Below are positions 1 to 6,100 of a DNA stretch of 6,764 nt, in pieces. Position 1 is the stretch's first letter. Each line of letters begins with the position of its first letter. A program made the position numbers and the translations under genes. The notes below the pieces were generated by a model. The model was not told where the DNA came from, searched no databases, and saw nothing but the letters and a program-made list of their open reading frames with translations. The DNA lies in the NCBI GenBank assembly GCA_903932565.1, contig CAIZGQ010000547.1, forward strand, positions 1 through 6,764, written 5' to 3'. This DNA comes from an uncultured Hyphomicrobiales bacterium (GTDB taxonomy: Bacteria; Pseudomonadota; Alphaproteobacteria; Rhizobiales; Beijerinckiaceae).

Positions 1-413
1 ACGCGGGCCAAGTCCTGGCCGCGCTTCAGCACTTGCCCGTTAGAGGCCACGACCGAATAGGCACCCTGCTTGCGCGCAAGCTTTGGGTCTTTTTCAATTC
101 TATAAAGGGGCACCTCTGAGGTGCGCTTGAAGATCGAAAAGACCGCGCGGTTGGGCGTAAAGTCGATGGCGTAATCGCGCCACTCGCCTTCGGCCACGCG
201 GCGGCCATACACGTTCATGATTTCGCGCAGTTCGTGCCGATCAAAGGTGACGACCACGGGGACGCTCGGCCGGCTCAGCGGCACCAAGGAGGCGGGGCCG
301 GCTGGCGGCTTCGCCTCATCGCGGTCTGCGCGGCGCAACGGCAGCACGTGCGGATCGCCATGCTGATCCAGGTCCGCGTGCCATGGGTTCAAACCCGGCT
401 TGTCTTCGCTCAA
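1..413 (-). CDS. DUF2794 domain protein (3' end outside window)
   Basis: Reading the minus strand from 413 down to 1 gives an open frame of 137 codons whose core matches the alphaproteobacterial DUF2794 family: VVVTFDRHELREIMNVYG, then GEWRDYAIDF, NRAVFSIFKRTSEVPLYRIE, KDPKLARKQGAYSVV and LKRGQDLARV. The C-terminal 10-20 residues lie outside the window. The first ~50 residues are Pro/Arg/Asp-rich and variable, as is common in this family. No ATG lies at a sensible place. I chose TTG at 413 (reading LSEDKPGLNPW) because GGAGG precedes it on the minus strand by about 5 bases, with a second GGAGG further up. The frame stays open upstream as far as 893, but codon quality drops there. The family is small and soluble with no assigned biochemical function that I know of. 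Family assignment is firm; the start is uncertain. The gene is divergent from htpG. Confidence 0.85.
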   Translation of the reverse strand, partial: MSEDKPGLNPWHADLDQHGDPHVLPLRRADRDEAKPPAGPASLVPLSRPSVPVVVTFDRHELREIMNVYGRRVAEGEWRDYAIDFTPNRAVFSIFKRTSEVPLYRIEKDPKLARKQGAYSVVASNGQVLKRGQDLAR

Positions 414-602
414 TGCCGCCTCCGTTGCCTCCAAGATGGCGCGACGGCGGCAAGCCGACAAGGGCGCAAACGTCTGCAAATGACGTATTCGTGACTGTCG
501 TTCCCGATTATCCAGTTCGTTTCTGGGCGAAATCACAATCTTGCCGCGATCCGGACCAATGGCCGACAGAGTTTCAAATGATAGTTTAGTCAGTTGCGTC
601 AC

Positions 603-747
603 CGCCCGGGCGTTCGGTTCTTCGGACCCGCTAACGCCCCCCAGCCCCTGAGGGATCAGGATGCCCGGGCGCAGTCTTGAGTGGACAGCAACGTTTGGGC
701 CGGTGTGGTGCGCGGAGGAAACTCTGGGGCCCCACCGGTCTTTTTTT
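603..747 (+). ncRNA. Candidate structured small RNA ending in an intrinsic terminator
   Basis: Several helices stack in this non-coding stretch. A ten-pair stem can form between 603-612 and 662-671 (each arm is built on GCCCGGGC). Inside it lie GGTTC-TTC-GGACC (616-628, one G-U) and a perfect CCTGA-GGGA-TCAGG hairpin (647-660). A terminator-like hairpin with a T run closes the block at 747. No coding frame on the plus strand is convincing. The 5' end and promoter were not found; the transcript could start anywhere from about 500 to 600. I do not recognise the family. The structure is directly visible, but expression and function are inferred. An alternative is that the two GCCCGGGC palindromes are protein-binding sites in a divergent regulatory region. 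Confidence 0.35.
698..747 (+). terminator. Terminator-like hairpin with T7 tract upstream of htpG
   Basis: GGCCGGTG (698-705) pairs with CACCGGTC (733-740), eight pairs with one G-U, and is followed directly by seven Ts (741-747). Two further G-C pairs can form beyond a bulged T at 706. Inside sits a small hairpin, CGGAG-GAAA-CTCTG (713-726), with a GNRA tetraloop. The T run is on the plus strand, so the terminated transcript would run rightwards and stop before the htpG promoter. No plus-strand gene is visible to its left, which is why I propose a small RNA. Confidence 0.5.
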
Positions 748-783
748 GTGCTCGGCTTGGCCGCACCTCCGCCCATGTGCCCC

Positions 784-812
784 CTTGAAGTCTGAGACGC
801 TGCCAGCGATAT
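784..812 (+). promoter_or_regulatory. RpoH (sigma-32)-type promoter of htpG
   Basis: CTTGAA at 784-789, within the C-rich context CCCCCTTGAAG, matches the heat-shock sigma factor -35 element. GCGATAT at 806-812 fits the 3' part of the CCCCATNT -10 element at about 16 bases distance. Transcription would begin near 820, giving a leader of about 70 bases. htpG is a classic RpoH target. The -35 is strong and the -10 moderate. The leader also contains GCCG-TTTT-CGGC (859-870), a small hairpin about 10 bases before the ribosome binding site. Confidence 0.6.
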
Positions 813-890
813 GAGCGGGGCGCGAGCACCTGCCCGCGCCAACCCAATTTCTCAAAACGCCGTTTTCGGCATCATCAAACGAGGCCAGTC

Positions 891-2843
891 TTGTCAGCGA
901 CCGACGACGTGCGCGCGCCAGCCGCCCCAGAGGCAAATCCCCAGTCCCATGCGTTTCAGGCCGATGTGGCGCGCCTGCTGCACCTCATGGTGCATTCGAT
1001 CTATTCCGAGCGGGATATCTTCCTGCGTGAGCTGATTTCCAACGCGGCGGATGCCTGCGAGAAGCTCCGCTACGAGGCTGTCGAAACGCCAAACCTCATC
1101 CATGATGGCGCCCCCTTCACCATTGGCTTGCATCTGGACAAGGAGGCCGCGACGCTCACCGTCACGGACAACGGCATTGGCATGGATCGCGATGATCTTG
1201 TCGCCGCTCTGGGCACGATTGCCAATTCCGGCACGCGGGCTTTTCTGGAGCGCATGGCCGCCAAGAAGGCTGGCGACGAGGACCGCGAGGAAGAGGGCGG
1301 CAAGGGCGCAGCCACCGGCGATCTCATCGGCCAGTTCGGCATCGGCTTTTATTCGGCCTTCATGGTCGCCGACCGCGTGACGGTCGAGACCCGCAAGGCA
1401 GGGTCTGATGCGGCCTGGCGCTGGGAGTCGGACGGACAAGGCGCCTACACCATCGACAGCCTGCCGCTCGATCAGGCCCCCCTGCGCGGCACCAAGGTTA
1501 TTCTGCACATCGCGGAGCGCGCCAAGGACATTTTGGAAAGCTGGAAGCTTGAACAGATTGTTGAGCAGCATTCCGGCGCGATCGCCGTGCCGATTGACTT
1601 TACCGAAGCGGGCAAGGACGAAGCCAGACGTCTGACCGACGGCGTGGCGCTGTGGACAAAGCCCAAGAGCGCTATCAGCAGCGAGGACTACACCGAGTTC
1701 TATCGCGGCCTCGCTGGCCAGTATGACGAGCCTGCCATGACGCTGCATTGGCGCGCCGAAGGCCGTTATGAGTACACAGTGCTCGCCTTCGTGCCCGGTT
1801 CGCGGCCGCTTGATCTGTTCGAACCCTCGCGCAAGGGCCGCGCCAAGCTGTATGTGCGCCGCGTCTTGATCACCCAGGATGCGGATTTGCTGCCCGGTTG
1901 GCTGCGTTTTGTTCGCCTTGTCGTGGATTCTGGCGATCTGCCGCTCAACGTGTCGCGCGAGATGATCCAGGAAAGCCCGGTCTTTGCGGCAATCCGCAAG
2001 GCGGTCACCAATCGCGTGGTGCAGGAACTGGCAAAATGCGCCGAGAATGATCCCGATGCATTCGAAAAGATTTGGCAGAATTTCGGCGCTGTTTTGAAGG
2101 AAGGTCTCTACGAGGACCCGGAGCGCCGCGATGGCCTGTTCAAGCTGTCGCGTTTTGTGACTTCGACCCATGCGGACGGGCGTCGCTCGCTGGCCGATTA
2201 CGTTGCAAATCTGCGCGAGAACCAGACAGCGATCTATTATCTTGTGGGCGAGGACGCTGAGCGTCTGGCCACCAGCCCGCAGCTTGAAGGCTTCCGGGCG
2301 CGTGGTGTGGAAGTGCTGCTGTTGTCCGACCCGGTTGATGCGTTCTGGGTGCAGACCGCGCTGGGGTTTGAGGGCAAGCCGTTCAAGTCTGTGACGCAGG
2401 GCGCAACGGACTTGAAGAATATTGCCGTCGCAGAGGGTGCAACGGCACCCGCCAGCGAGGCAACACCCGAAGTTGCAACCCTGCTGGCGCACATCAAGAC
2501 CATCCTTGATACCTCGGTAGGGGACGTGCGGGCCTCTGACCGGCTGGCTGAAAGCGTCGCCTGTCTTGTCGCCCCTGAGACGGGGCTCGACCGTCGGTTG
2601 GAGCGTATGCTGGCGGATGCCGGGCGCGGGTCGATTTCCAAGCCCGTTCTCGAGATCAATCCCGGCCATGCCCTTGTGGCTGGCCTTGCCCGCCGCTTTG
2701 CCGATGGGCAGGACAAGGACCTCATCGAGGACGCGGCGTGGCTGATCTACGATGAAGCGCGCCTCGCGGAAGGCGAGAAGCTCGGGGACAGCGTGGCCTT
2801 TGCGGCGCGCCTGACCCGTGTTCTCACCCGCGCGCTCGGGTAA
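891..2843 (+). CDS. htpG: Molecular chaperone HtpG (bacterial Hsp90)
   Basis: Cytosolic ATP-dependent chaperone of the Hsp90 family, 650 residues, close to the usual 610-640. The N-terminal GHKL ATPase domain shows RELISNAADACEKLRYEA (catalytic-type Glu47, Asn51), DNGIGM (93-98), GTIANSGTRAFLE (108-120) and GQFGIGFYSAF (147-157). A charged linker around 124-140 lies in the lid region. The middle domain has PLNVSREMIQES with the conserved Arg near 356. The C-terminal dimerisation domain carries KPVLEINP (584-591). The start is TTG at 891: GAGG at 881-884 is well spaced and no better ATG exists. The first ~20 residues are Ala/Pro-rich and outside the conserved core. The gene sits behind a candidate RpoH promoter and seven bases before the likely prmC start, suggesting an operon. 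All key motifs are intact. Confidence 0.97.
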   Translation: MSATDDVRAPAAPEANPQSHAFQADVARLLHLMVHSIYSERDIFLRELISNAADACEKLRYEAVETPNLIHDGAPFTIGLHLDKEAATLTVTDNGIGMDRDDLVAALGTIANSGTRAFLERMAAKKAGDEDREEEGGKGAATGDLIGQFGIGFYSAFMVADRVTVETRKAGSDAAWRWESDGQGAYTIDSLPLDQAPLRGTKVILHIAERAKDILESWKLEQIVEQHSGAIAVPIDFTEAGKDEARRLTDGVALWTKPKSAISSEDYTEFYRGLAGQYDEPAMTLHWRAEGRYEYTVLAFVPGSRPLDLFEPSRKGRAKLYVRRVLITQDADLLPGWLRFVRLVVDSGDLPLNVSREMIQESPVFAAIRKAVTNRVVQELAKCAENDPDAFEKIWQNFGAVLKEGLYEDPERRDGLFKLSRFVTSTHADGRRSLADYVANLRENQTAIYYLVGEDAERLATSPQLEGFRARGVEVLLLSDPVDAFWVQTALGFEGKPFKSVTQGATDLKNIAVAEGATAPASEATPEVATLLAHIKTILDTSVGDVRASDRLAESVACLVAPETGLDRRLERMLADAGRGSISKPVLEINPGHALVAGLARRFADGQDKDLIEDAAWLIYDEARLAEGEKLGDSVAFAARLTRVLTRALG

Positions 2844-2850
2844 GGGCCGC

Positions 2851-3738
2851 GTGACGCATCCCCCAAGGGACATGCCGGCCGAGCCTGCGGTCACGGCGGA
2901 TGCGCTCCTGCGCAAGGCTGTCGATCAGCTGGCAGCGGCGGGCATCGGAGAGGCCAACCTCGATGCGCGCCTGCTGTTGCAGGCTGCTACCGGCCTTGAT
3001 CGGGCCGGGCTGATGCGTGATCCCGATGCGCTGGTTGGTGCCGAGGCGCAAGTGCGTCTTGCCGCTTTGATCGCGCGACGCGCGGCGGGGGAGCCGGTGT
3101 CGCGCATCCTTGGGCAAAAGGGCTTCTGGTCGCTGGACTTGTTGGTCACAGCGGACGTGCTTGACCCCCGGCCCGACACCGAGACGCTGATTGAGGCCGC
3201 CATTGTGGCGCTCGCCGGACGCCTGCGCGAGCCCCTGCGGGTGCTGGATTTGGGCACGGGCTCGGGTGCGTTGCTTTGCGCGATGTTGGTGGAATTGCCG
3301 AACGCGCGCGGCATCGGCGTCGATTTGTCTGCGGACGCTGTCGAACTGGCCCGGCGAAATTTGCAGGGTTGCGGCCTGTCAGCGCGCGCTGAAATTGTCG
3401 TGGGGAGCTGGTTCGAGCCGGTCTCGGGCCGGTTCGATCTCATCCTGTCAAACCCGCCGTATATACCAAGTTCCGACATTGCCGGCTTGGACCGGGAGGT
3501 GCGCGACCACGATCCACGCCTCGCGCTCGATGGTGGTGCGGATGGACTGGACGCCTACCGGATTCTGGCGCAGGGGTTGCCGGACCATCTGAAACCGGAC
3601 GGGCTTGCCATCCTTGAGTTTGGGGCGGGGCAGGACAGCGATGTTGCCAAGCTGATGACGGCAGCGGGGCTTAAAGTCAGAGCCTTCCGCCGGGACCTTG
3701 GCGGGCACGTCCGAGCGATTTTGGTGGGGCTGGGGTAG
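2851..3738 (+). CDS. prmC: Peptide chain release factor N5-glutamine methyltransferase PrmC
   Basis: SAM-dependent enzyme that methylates the glutamine of the GGQ motif in release factors RF1 and RF2. From GTG 2851 it has 295 residues, the normal size. The N-terminal helical domain includes GEANLDARLLLQAATG. Next come GEPVSRILG and FWSLDLLVTADVLDPRPDTETLI in two parts (PRPDTE near 106-111), the SAM-binding LDLGTGSG (132-139), GVDLS, and the catalytic NPPYI (201-205) that holds the substrate glutamine. GTG 2851 has AAGGG four bases upstream; ATG 2872 has AAGGG only two bases upstream; GTG 2818, overlapping htpG, has no ribosome binding site. The start is therefore uncertain by about 10 codons. 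It follows htpG with a seven-base gap and may share the heat-shock promoter. prfA, its frequent neighbour, is absent here. Confidence 0.95.
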   Translation: MTHPPRDMPAEPAVTADALLRKAVDQLAAAGIGEANLDARLLLQAATGLDRAGLMRDPDALVGAEAQVRLAALIARRAAGEPVSRILGQKGFWSLDLLVTADVLDPRPDTETLIEAAIVALAGRLREPLRVLDLGTGSGALLCAMLVELPNARGIGVDLSADAVELARRNLQGCGLSARAEIVVGSWFEPVSGRFDLILSNPPYIPSSDIAGLDREVRDHDPRLALDGGADGLDAYRILAQGLPDHLKPDGLAILEFGAGQDSDVAKLMTAAGLKVRAFRRDLGGHVRAILVGLG

Positions 3739-3753
3739 TCTAGATCAGCTGCC

Positions 3754-3811
3754 CATCATATGACGTGCGCCTCTTGGCGACGCGCGAGCGTGGCGATGGC
3801 CGCTTATGATG
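3754..3811 (+). promoter_or_regulatory. Inverted repeat in front of the DUF433/DUF5615 operon
   Basis: CATCATA (3754-3760) and TATGATG (3805-3811) form a seven-base inverted repeat in the 110-base gap between prmC and the antitoxin-like gene. The right arm also contains TATGAT, which could be a -10 hexamer, but no good -35 stands 16-18 bases upstream of it. Antitoxin-type operons often autoregulate through such repeats. The role is inferred only from position. Confidence 0.25.
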
Positions 3812-3848
3812 ATATGCTCGTGGTAATCGGGCCATCTGGAGCGCAGTC

Positions 3849-4073
3849 ATGAGCGAGACCCACCGGATTACATTAGACCCTGGCCAGTGCGGGGGTCGCC
3901 CCTGTTTGCGCGGCCTTCGCATTCGGGTGCGGGACGTATTGGACCTTTTGGCGGCGGGGGCTGACCGCGCTGAAATTCTTGCGGACTATCCCTCGTTGGA
4001 GGAGGGCGACATCACAGCCGCTCTCGAATATGCAGCACGACAAAGCGATCATCTCGTGCTGCGCGTCGCCTGA
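3849..4073 (+). CDS. DUF433 (VapB45-like) antitoxin-family protein
   Basis: A 74-residue protein of the DUF433 family. It shows the diagnostic order: ITLDPGQCGGRPCLRG (7-22), then IRVRDVLDLLAAGAD (25-39), AEILADYPSLEEGDI (41-55) and AALEYAA (57-63). DUF433 proteins have a winged-helix-like fold and are usually found as the upstream partner of a PIN-like DUF5615 protein; VapB45 of Mycobacterium is the named relative. Start ATG 3849 has TGGAG seven bases upstream. Its TGA stop shares a base with the next ATG (TGATG), so the two are translationally coupled. Expected roles are neutralising the partner and repressing the operon; both are inferred from the family, not visible in the sequence. Confidence 0.9.
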   Translation: MSETHRITLDPGQCGGRPCLRGLRIRVRDVLDLLAAGADRAEILADYPSLEEGDITAALEYAARQSDHLVLRVA

Positions 4074-4402
4074 TGCGCTTTTTGGTCGACGCGCAGTTGC
4101 CACCGGCTCTCGCGCGCTGGCTCGCGGCCCAAGACCATGAGGCCGTTCATGTGCGCGACCTTGGCCTAGAAGCGGCGTCCGACACAGCAATCTGGGATCA
4201 TGCTGCGGCTATGTCTTATGCAATTTTGACAAAGGACGAAGATTTCGCCCAGCGGAAAGCCTTGGCGGATGGCGGACCCTTGGTAATCTGGATCCGGCTC
4301 CCCAACACGAGACGTCGCGACTTGCTAGCTTGGTTTGAGAGCGTCTTGCCCGAGATACTCATCGCAATCGAGCGAGGGGAAAGTCTGATCGAGGTGACAT
4401 AG
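4073..4402 (+). CDS. DUF5615 PIN-like protein, probable toxin partner
   Basis: A 109-residue protein matching the DUF5615 (PIN-like, VapC45/Mut7-C-type) family. It opens MRFLVDAQLPPALARWL with Asp6 at the first acidic position, then HEAVHVRDLGL (22-32), ASDTAIWDHA (35-44), ILTKDEDFAQR (51-61, acidic pair at Asp55/Asp57), and GPLVIWIRLPNTRRRDLL. This acidic pattern resembles the metal-binding centre of PIN nucleases, so an RNase activity is plausible but not shown. Start ATG 4073 overlaps the DUF433 stop by one base and has no separate ribosome binding site, so translation probably depends on the upstream gene. The pair sits between prmC and the DUF4167 gene, next to an insertion-like repeat cluster, which suggests recent arrival. 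No truncation or frameshift is seen. Confidence 0.9.
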   Translation: MRFLVDAQLPPALARWLAAQDHEAVHVRDLGLEAASDTAIWDHAAAMSYAILTKDEDFAQRKALADGGPLVIWIRLPNTRRRDLLAWFESVLPEILIAIERGESLIEVT

Positions 4403-4720
4403 GCGACAATGCCAACCTTCCGGTCTCGGCACGTTCGTCCACTGAAGCTTGGGCTGCTTTTTCTTTTATCCCCTGAGGGCCTTGGCTCCAGACGCAAATG
4501 CCGCTATAGATAACGTCATGAATCGCCTCAGAGGCGGTAGACGCAAACGGCTTTGCCTCCGTTCTGAAGAGTGATGGTGCCCAATTGATGTGGCGCCCGC
4601 TCTCCGGTTTGGCAGCCAGGTGCGGTTCCTGTTTTATCTAGGCGTAATCTCCACCTCCCATGTGTTGGAACGTTCCAGCTCAAGGGGTCCACCCCGCGAC
4701 ACATGCGGATTATGGGGCCA
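4403..4720. other. Gene-free stretch after the toxin-like gene
   Basis: No gene is supported here. The region is less GC-rich than its neighbours, with a T-rich patch at 4460-4470, an imperfect hairpin CGCC-TCAGA-GGCG (4523-4535), and a palindrome-like GGAACGTTCC (4667-4676). A minus-strand frame from about 4710 to 4528 ends in a protein-like tail (LGTITLQNGGK), but I cannot assign it and it runs into the tandem repeats upstream. Together with the repeats at 4721-4815 this may be the residue of a lost mobile element. Confidence 0.3.
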
Positions 4721-4815
4721 TGCCCGGAGGGGCTAAAACTTAGCTGCCCGGAGGGGCTAAAACTCACGTGCCCGGAGGGGTAAACCGCACCTGCCCGAAG
4801 GGGCTGAAACTCATT
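4721..4815. repeat. Four tandem 23-24 base direct repeats
   Basis: Copies start at 4721, 4745, 4769 and 4792. The shared core is TGCCCGGAGGGGCTAAAACT. Copies 1 and 2 have the core perfectly; copy 3 has lost one base and reads GGGGTAAACC; copy 4 has two substitutions (GAAGGGGCTGAAACT). Spacing is 24, 24 and 23 bases, a little over two helical turns, so the copies lie nearly on one face of the DNA. Read on the minus strand they become TTTTAGCCCCTCCGGGCA, stacked inward from a TGTCAACAG sequence. Stacked repeats next to a TGT terminus resemble the ends of IS21-type insertion sequences. The alternative is a binding array for a regulator of the DUF4167 gene. Confidence 0.9.
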
Positions 4816-4820
4816 TGCTG

Positions 4821-4851
4821 TTGACAAAATCGCTTCGCAAAAGCGCAAGCG
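4821..4851 (+). promoter_or_regulatory. TTGACA box and inverted repeat before the DUF4167 gene
   Basis: A perfect TTGACA -35 hexamer (4821-4826) begins six bases after the repeat cluster. No clear -10 follows at 16-18 bases; that position is GC-rich and lies inside an inverted repeat, CGCTTCGC-AAAA-GCG-c-AAGCG (4831-4851), eight pairs with one bulge. A shorter one, TGCCC/GGGCA, follows at 4857-4874. It could be a promoter of the DUF4167 gene with an overlapping operator, or the outward-facing -35 of an insertion-sequence end whose terminal bases are ACA at 4824-4826. Confidence 0.4.
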
Positions 4852-4933
4852 CACAGTGCCCATTGCAGCGGGCATGCATCTCCGCCGAGCCTGACGGCCG
4901 ACGCAGTGACTAGAAGGACACCAAGGATTGTCG

Positions 4934-5983
4934 ATGAGACCTGGTCAGAACAAGCGCATGCGCGGTCGTAGCAACAACAACAACCGCAAGGGTCCCAATC
5001 CGCTGACACGCAGTTACGAGTCAAACGGTCCGGATGTGAAGATCCGCGGGACGGCCCACCACGTCGCAGAAAAGTACCTGCAACTGGCCCGGGATGCGCA
5101 ATCCTCTGGTGATCCCGTGATGGCTGAGAGCTACCTTCAGCATTCCGAGCATTACTATCGCATCATCGCGACCGCACAGCTTGCGCAGCAGCAGGCGCAG
5201 GCGGGCTATCAGCGCTCCCCCGGCGAGGCAGATGCCGAGGATGCCGAGGATGACGATGATGATGCGATCCCCGATCGCTTCGCGTCGCCCTTCGAGAAGT
5301 TCCAGCCCGCGCCGGTCGCGCCTGTTCCAGGTGCCGGTGGCCAGCCACCTTACCAGCCGCAGCCACAGCCCAATCCCTACCAGGGCCAGCCCTATGGGGA
5401 GCGTCCCGAGCGTCAGGGCGGCTACAATGGCGGCGAGCGCCAAGATCGGAATCAAGACCGCAATCAGGATCGCGGCCCACGCCCGGACCGTCCGTTCCAG
5501 GATCGCAACAACCGCTTCAACCAGAACCGCCAGCCGCGTGATGGCCGCCCGCCGCGCGATTTCCGCGGTGATCGGCCGGACAATCGTCCCGACAACCGGC
5601 AAGATAATCGACAGGATCCGCGTCAGGATAACCGCCAGGACCCGCGTCAGGATCGTGGCGATCGGCCGGAGCGCAATGATGCGCCGCGCAATCCCGATTA
5701 CGTGCGCAACGATGCCCCCCGTCCCGAGCAGCGCGTGATGCCGGAGGATGCCGAGCAGCCCTCGCTGCCCGCCTTCATCACGGCGCCCGTGCGCATCCCT
5801 GGTGATGACGTCCCTGACACGGCCCCGGTCCATCAGACCAGTCCCGATGCGGATGGCGATCAGGAAGCCGGTGGCTTTCATCTGCGTCCGCGTCGCCGTC
5901 GCCGTCGTCCGCTCAACGAGCAGGGCAGTGAGGGCGGTCCGGCAGAGCCCAGCGCATCCGGTGACCTGCCGTTCGGCGAATGA
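4934..5983 (+). CDS. DUF4167 domain protein with long disordered Arg-rich tail
   Basis: A 349-residue protein of the alphaproteobacterial DUF4167 family, function not known to me. The conserved N-terminal part starts MRPGQNKRMRGRSNNNNRKG, followed by PNPLTRSYESNGPDVKIRG (21-39), AEKYLQLARDAQSSGDPVMA and ESYLQHSEHYYRII (65-78). It then turns to low complexity: an acidic patch AEDAEDDDDD (101-110), a Pro/Gln/Tyr stretch (125-155), a Arg/Asp/Asn/Gln-rich tract (about 158-250) with repeated QDRN and NRQDPRQD, and a basic run of six Arg at 320-325 near the C terminus. No signal peptide or membrane segment is seen. The composition suggests a cytoplasmic RNA- or ribosome-associated disordered protein; this is inference. 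ATG 4934 has AAGGA six bases upstream; TTG 4928 is a weaker option. It precedes clpB but is separated from it by a terminator. Confidence 0.92.
   Translation: MRPGQNKRMRGRSNNNNRKGPNPLTRSYESNGPDVKIRGTAHHVAEKYLQLARDAQSSGDPVMAESYLQHSEHYYRIIATAQLAQQQAQAGYQRSPGEADAEDAEDDDDDAIPDRFASPFEKFQPAPVAPVPGAGGQPPYQPQPQPNPYQGQPYGERPERQGGYNGGERQDRNQDRNQDRGPRPDRPFQDRNNRFNQNRQPRDGRPPRDFRGDRPDNRPDNRQDNRQDPRQDNRQDPRQDRGDRPERNDAPRNPDYVRNDAPRPEQRVMPEDAEQPSLPAFITAPVRIPGDDVPDTAPVHQTSPDADGDQEAGGFHLRPRRRRRRPLNEQGSEGGPAEPSASGDLPFGE
5606..5653 (+). repeat. Two in-frame 24-base repeats inside the DUF4167 gene
   Basis: Bases 5606-5629 and 5630-5653 both encode NRQDPRQD (residues 225-232 and 233-240). The second halves (CGCGTCAGGAT) are identical, while the first halves differ at a few mostly third-position bases. 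Shorter relatives (DNRP, DNRQ) lie just upstream. This points to growth of the disordered tract by slippage or duplication. Confidence 0.8.
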
Positions 5984-5990
5984 GCTTCAA

Positions 5991-6016
5991 GGCGGCCCCA
6001 ACGGGCCGCCTTTTTT
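5991..6016 (+). terminator. Strong intrinsic terminator after the DUF4167 gene
   Basis: GGCGGCCC (5991-5998), loop CAAC, GGGCCGCC (6003-6010), then six Ts (6011-6016). The stem is eight perfect GC-only pairs and starts seven bases after the TGA stop. It should separate the DUF4167 transcript from clpB. Confidence 0.95.
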
Positions 6017-6100
6017 CTAACGTGCTGTCGCTCCCGGAAGACGCCGACCTGCTCCACTCTGATCCACATCAATTGTCACCGGATGATTGAAGCCGCTCCC

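Noticed and set aside
234..589. Plus-strand open frames of 86 and 68 codons
   Set aside because: The first overlaps the DUF2794 gene on the other strand; neither has family motifs or a convincing ribosome binding site.
711..730. GGAGGAAACTC resembling the start of RNase P RNA
   Set aside because: Only a short match, and none of the other conserved RNase P blocks is present; the bases instead form the inner hairpin of the terminator.
560..740. 6S RNA or signal recognition particle RNA
   Set aside because: CAGCCCCTGAG is faintly like a 6S segment, but the long rod-like fold with a central bubble is not evident, and no SRP apical motif was found.
414..893. N-terminal extension of the DUF2794 gene
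   Set aside because: The frame is open, but codons between about 480 and 600 have low third-position GC, the sequence is unlike the family, and it overlaps the structured plus-strand region.
894..2915. Long minus-strand open frame of 673 codons opposite htpG
   Set aside because: It is the complement of a certain htpG gene with strong codon bias; the translation shows no family motif.
4721..4815. CRISPR array
   Set aside because: The copies are directly adjacent, with only 3-4 variable bases between cores and no spacers, and no cas genes are nearby.
4528..4875. Minus-strand open frame of 115 codons with repeated FSPSG
   Set aside because: The peptide repeats come from the 24-base DNA repeats being a multiple of three; no ribosome binding site or known family. 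A decayed mobile-element gene cannot be fully excluded.
5021..5881. Minus-strand open frame of 286 codons, Ile/Leu/Val-rich and membrane-like
   Set aside because: It mirrors the Arg/Asp/Asn codons of the DUF4167 gene (GAT, CGC and AAT read as ATC, GCG and ATT), so the hydrophobic look is an artefact.
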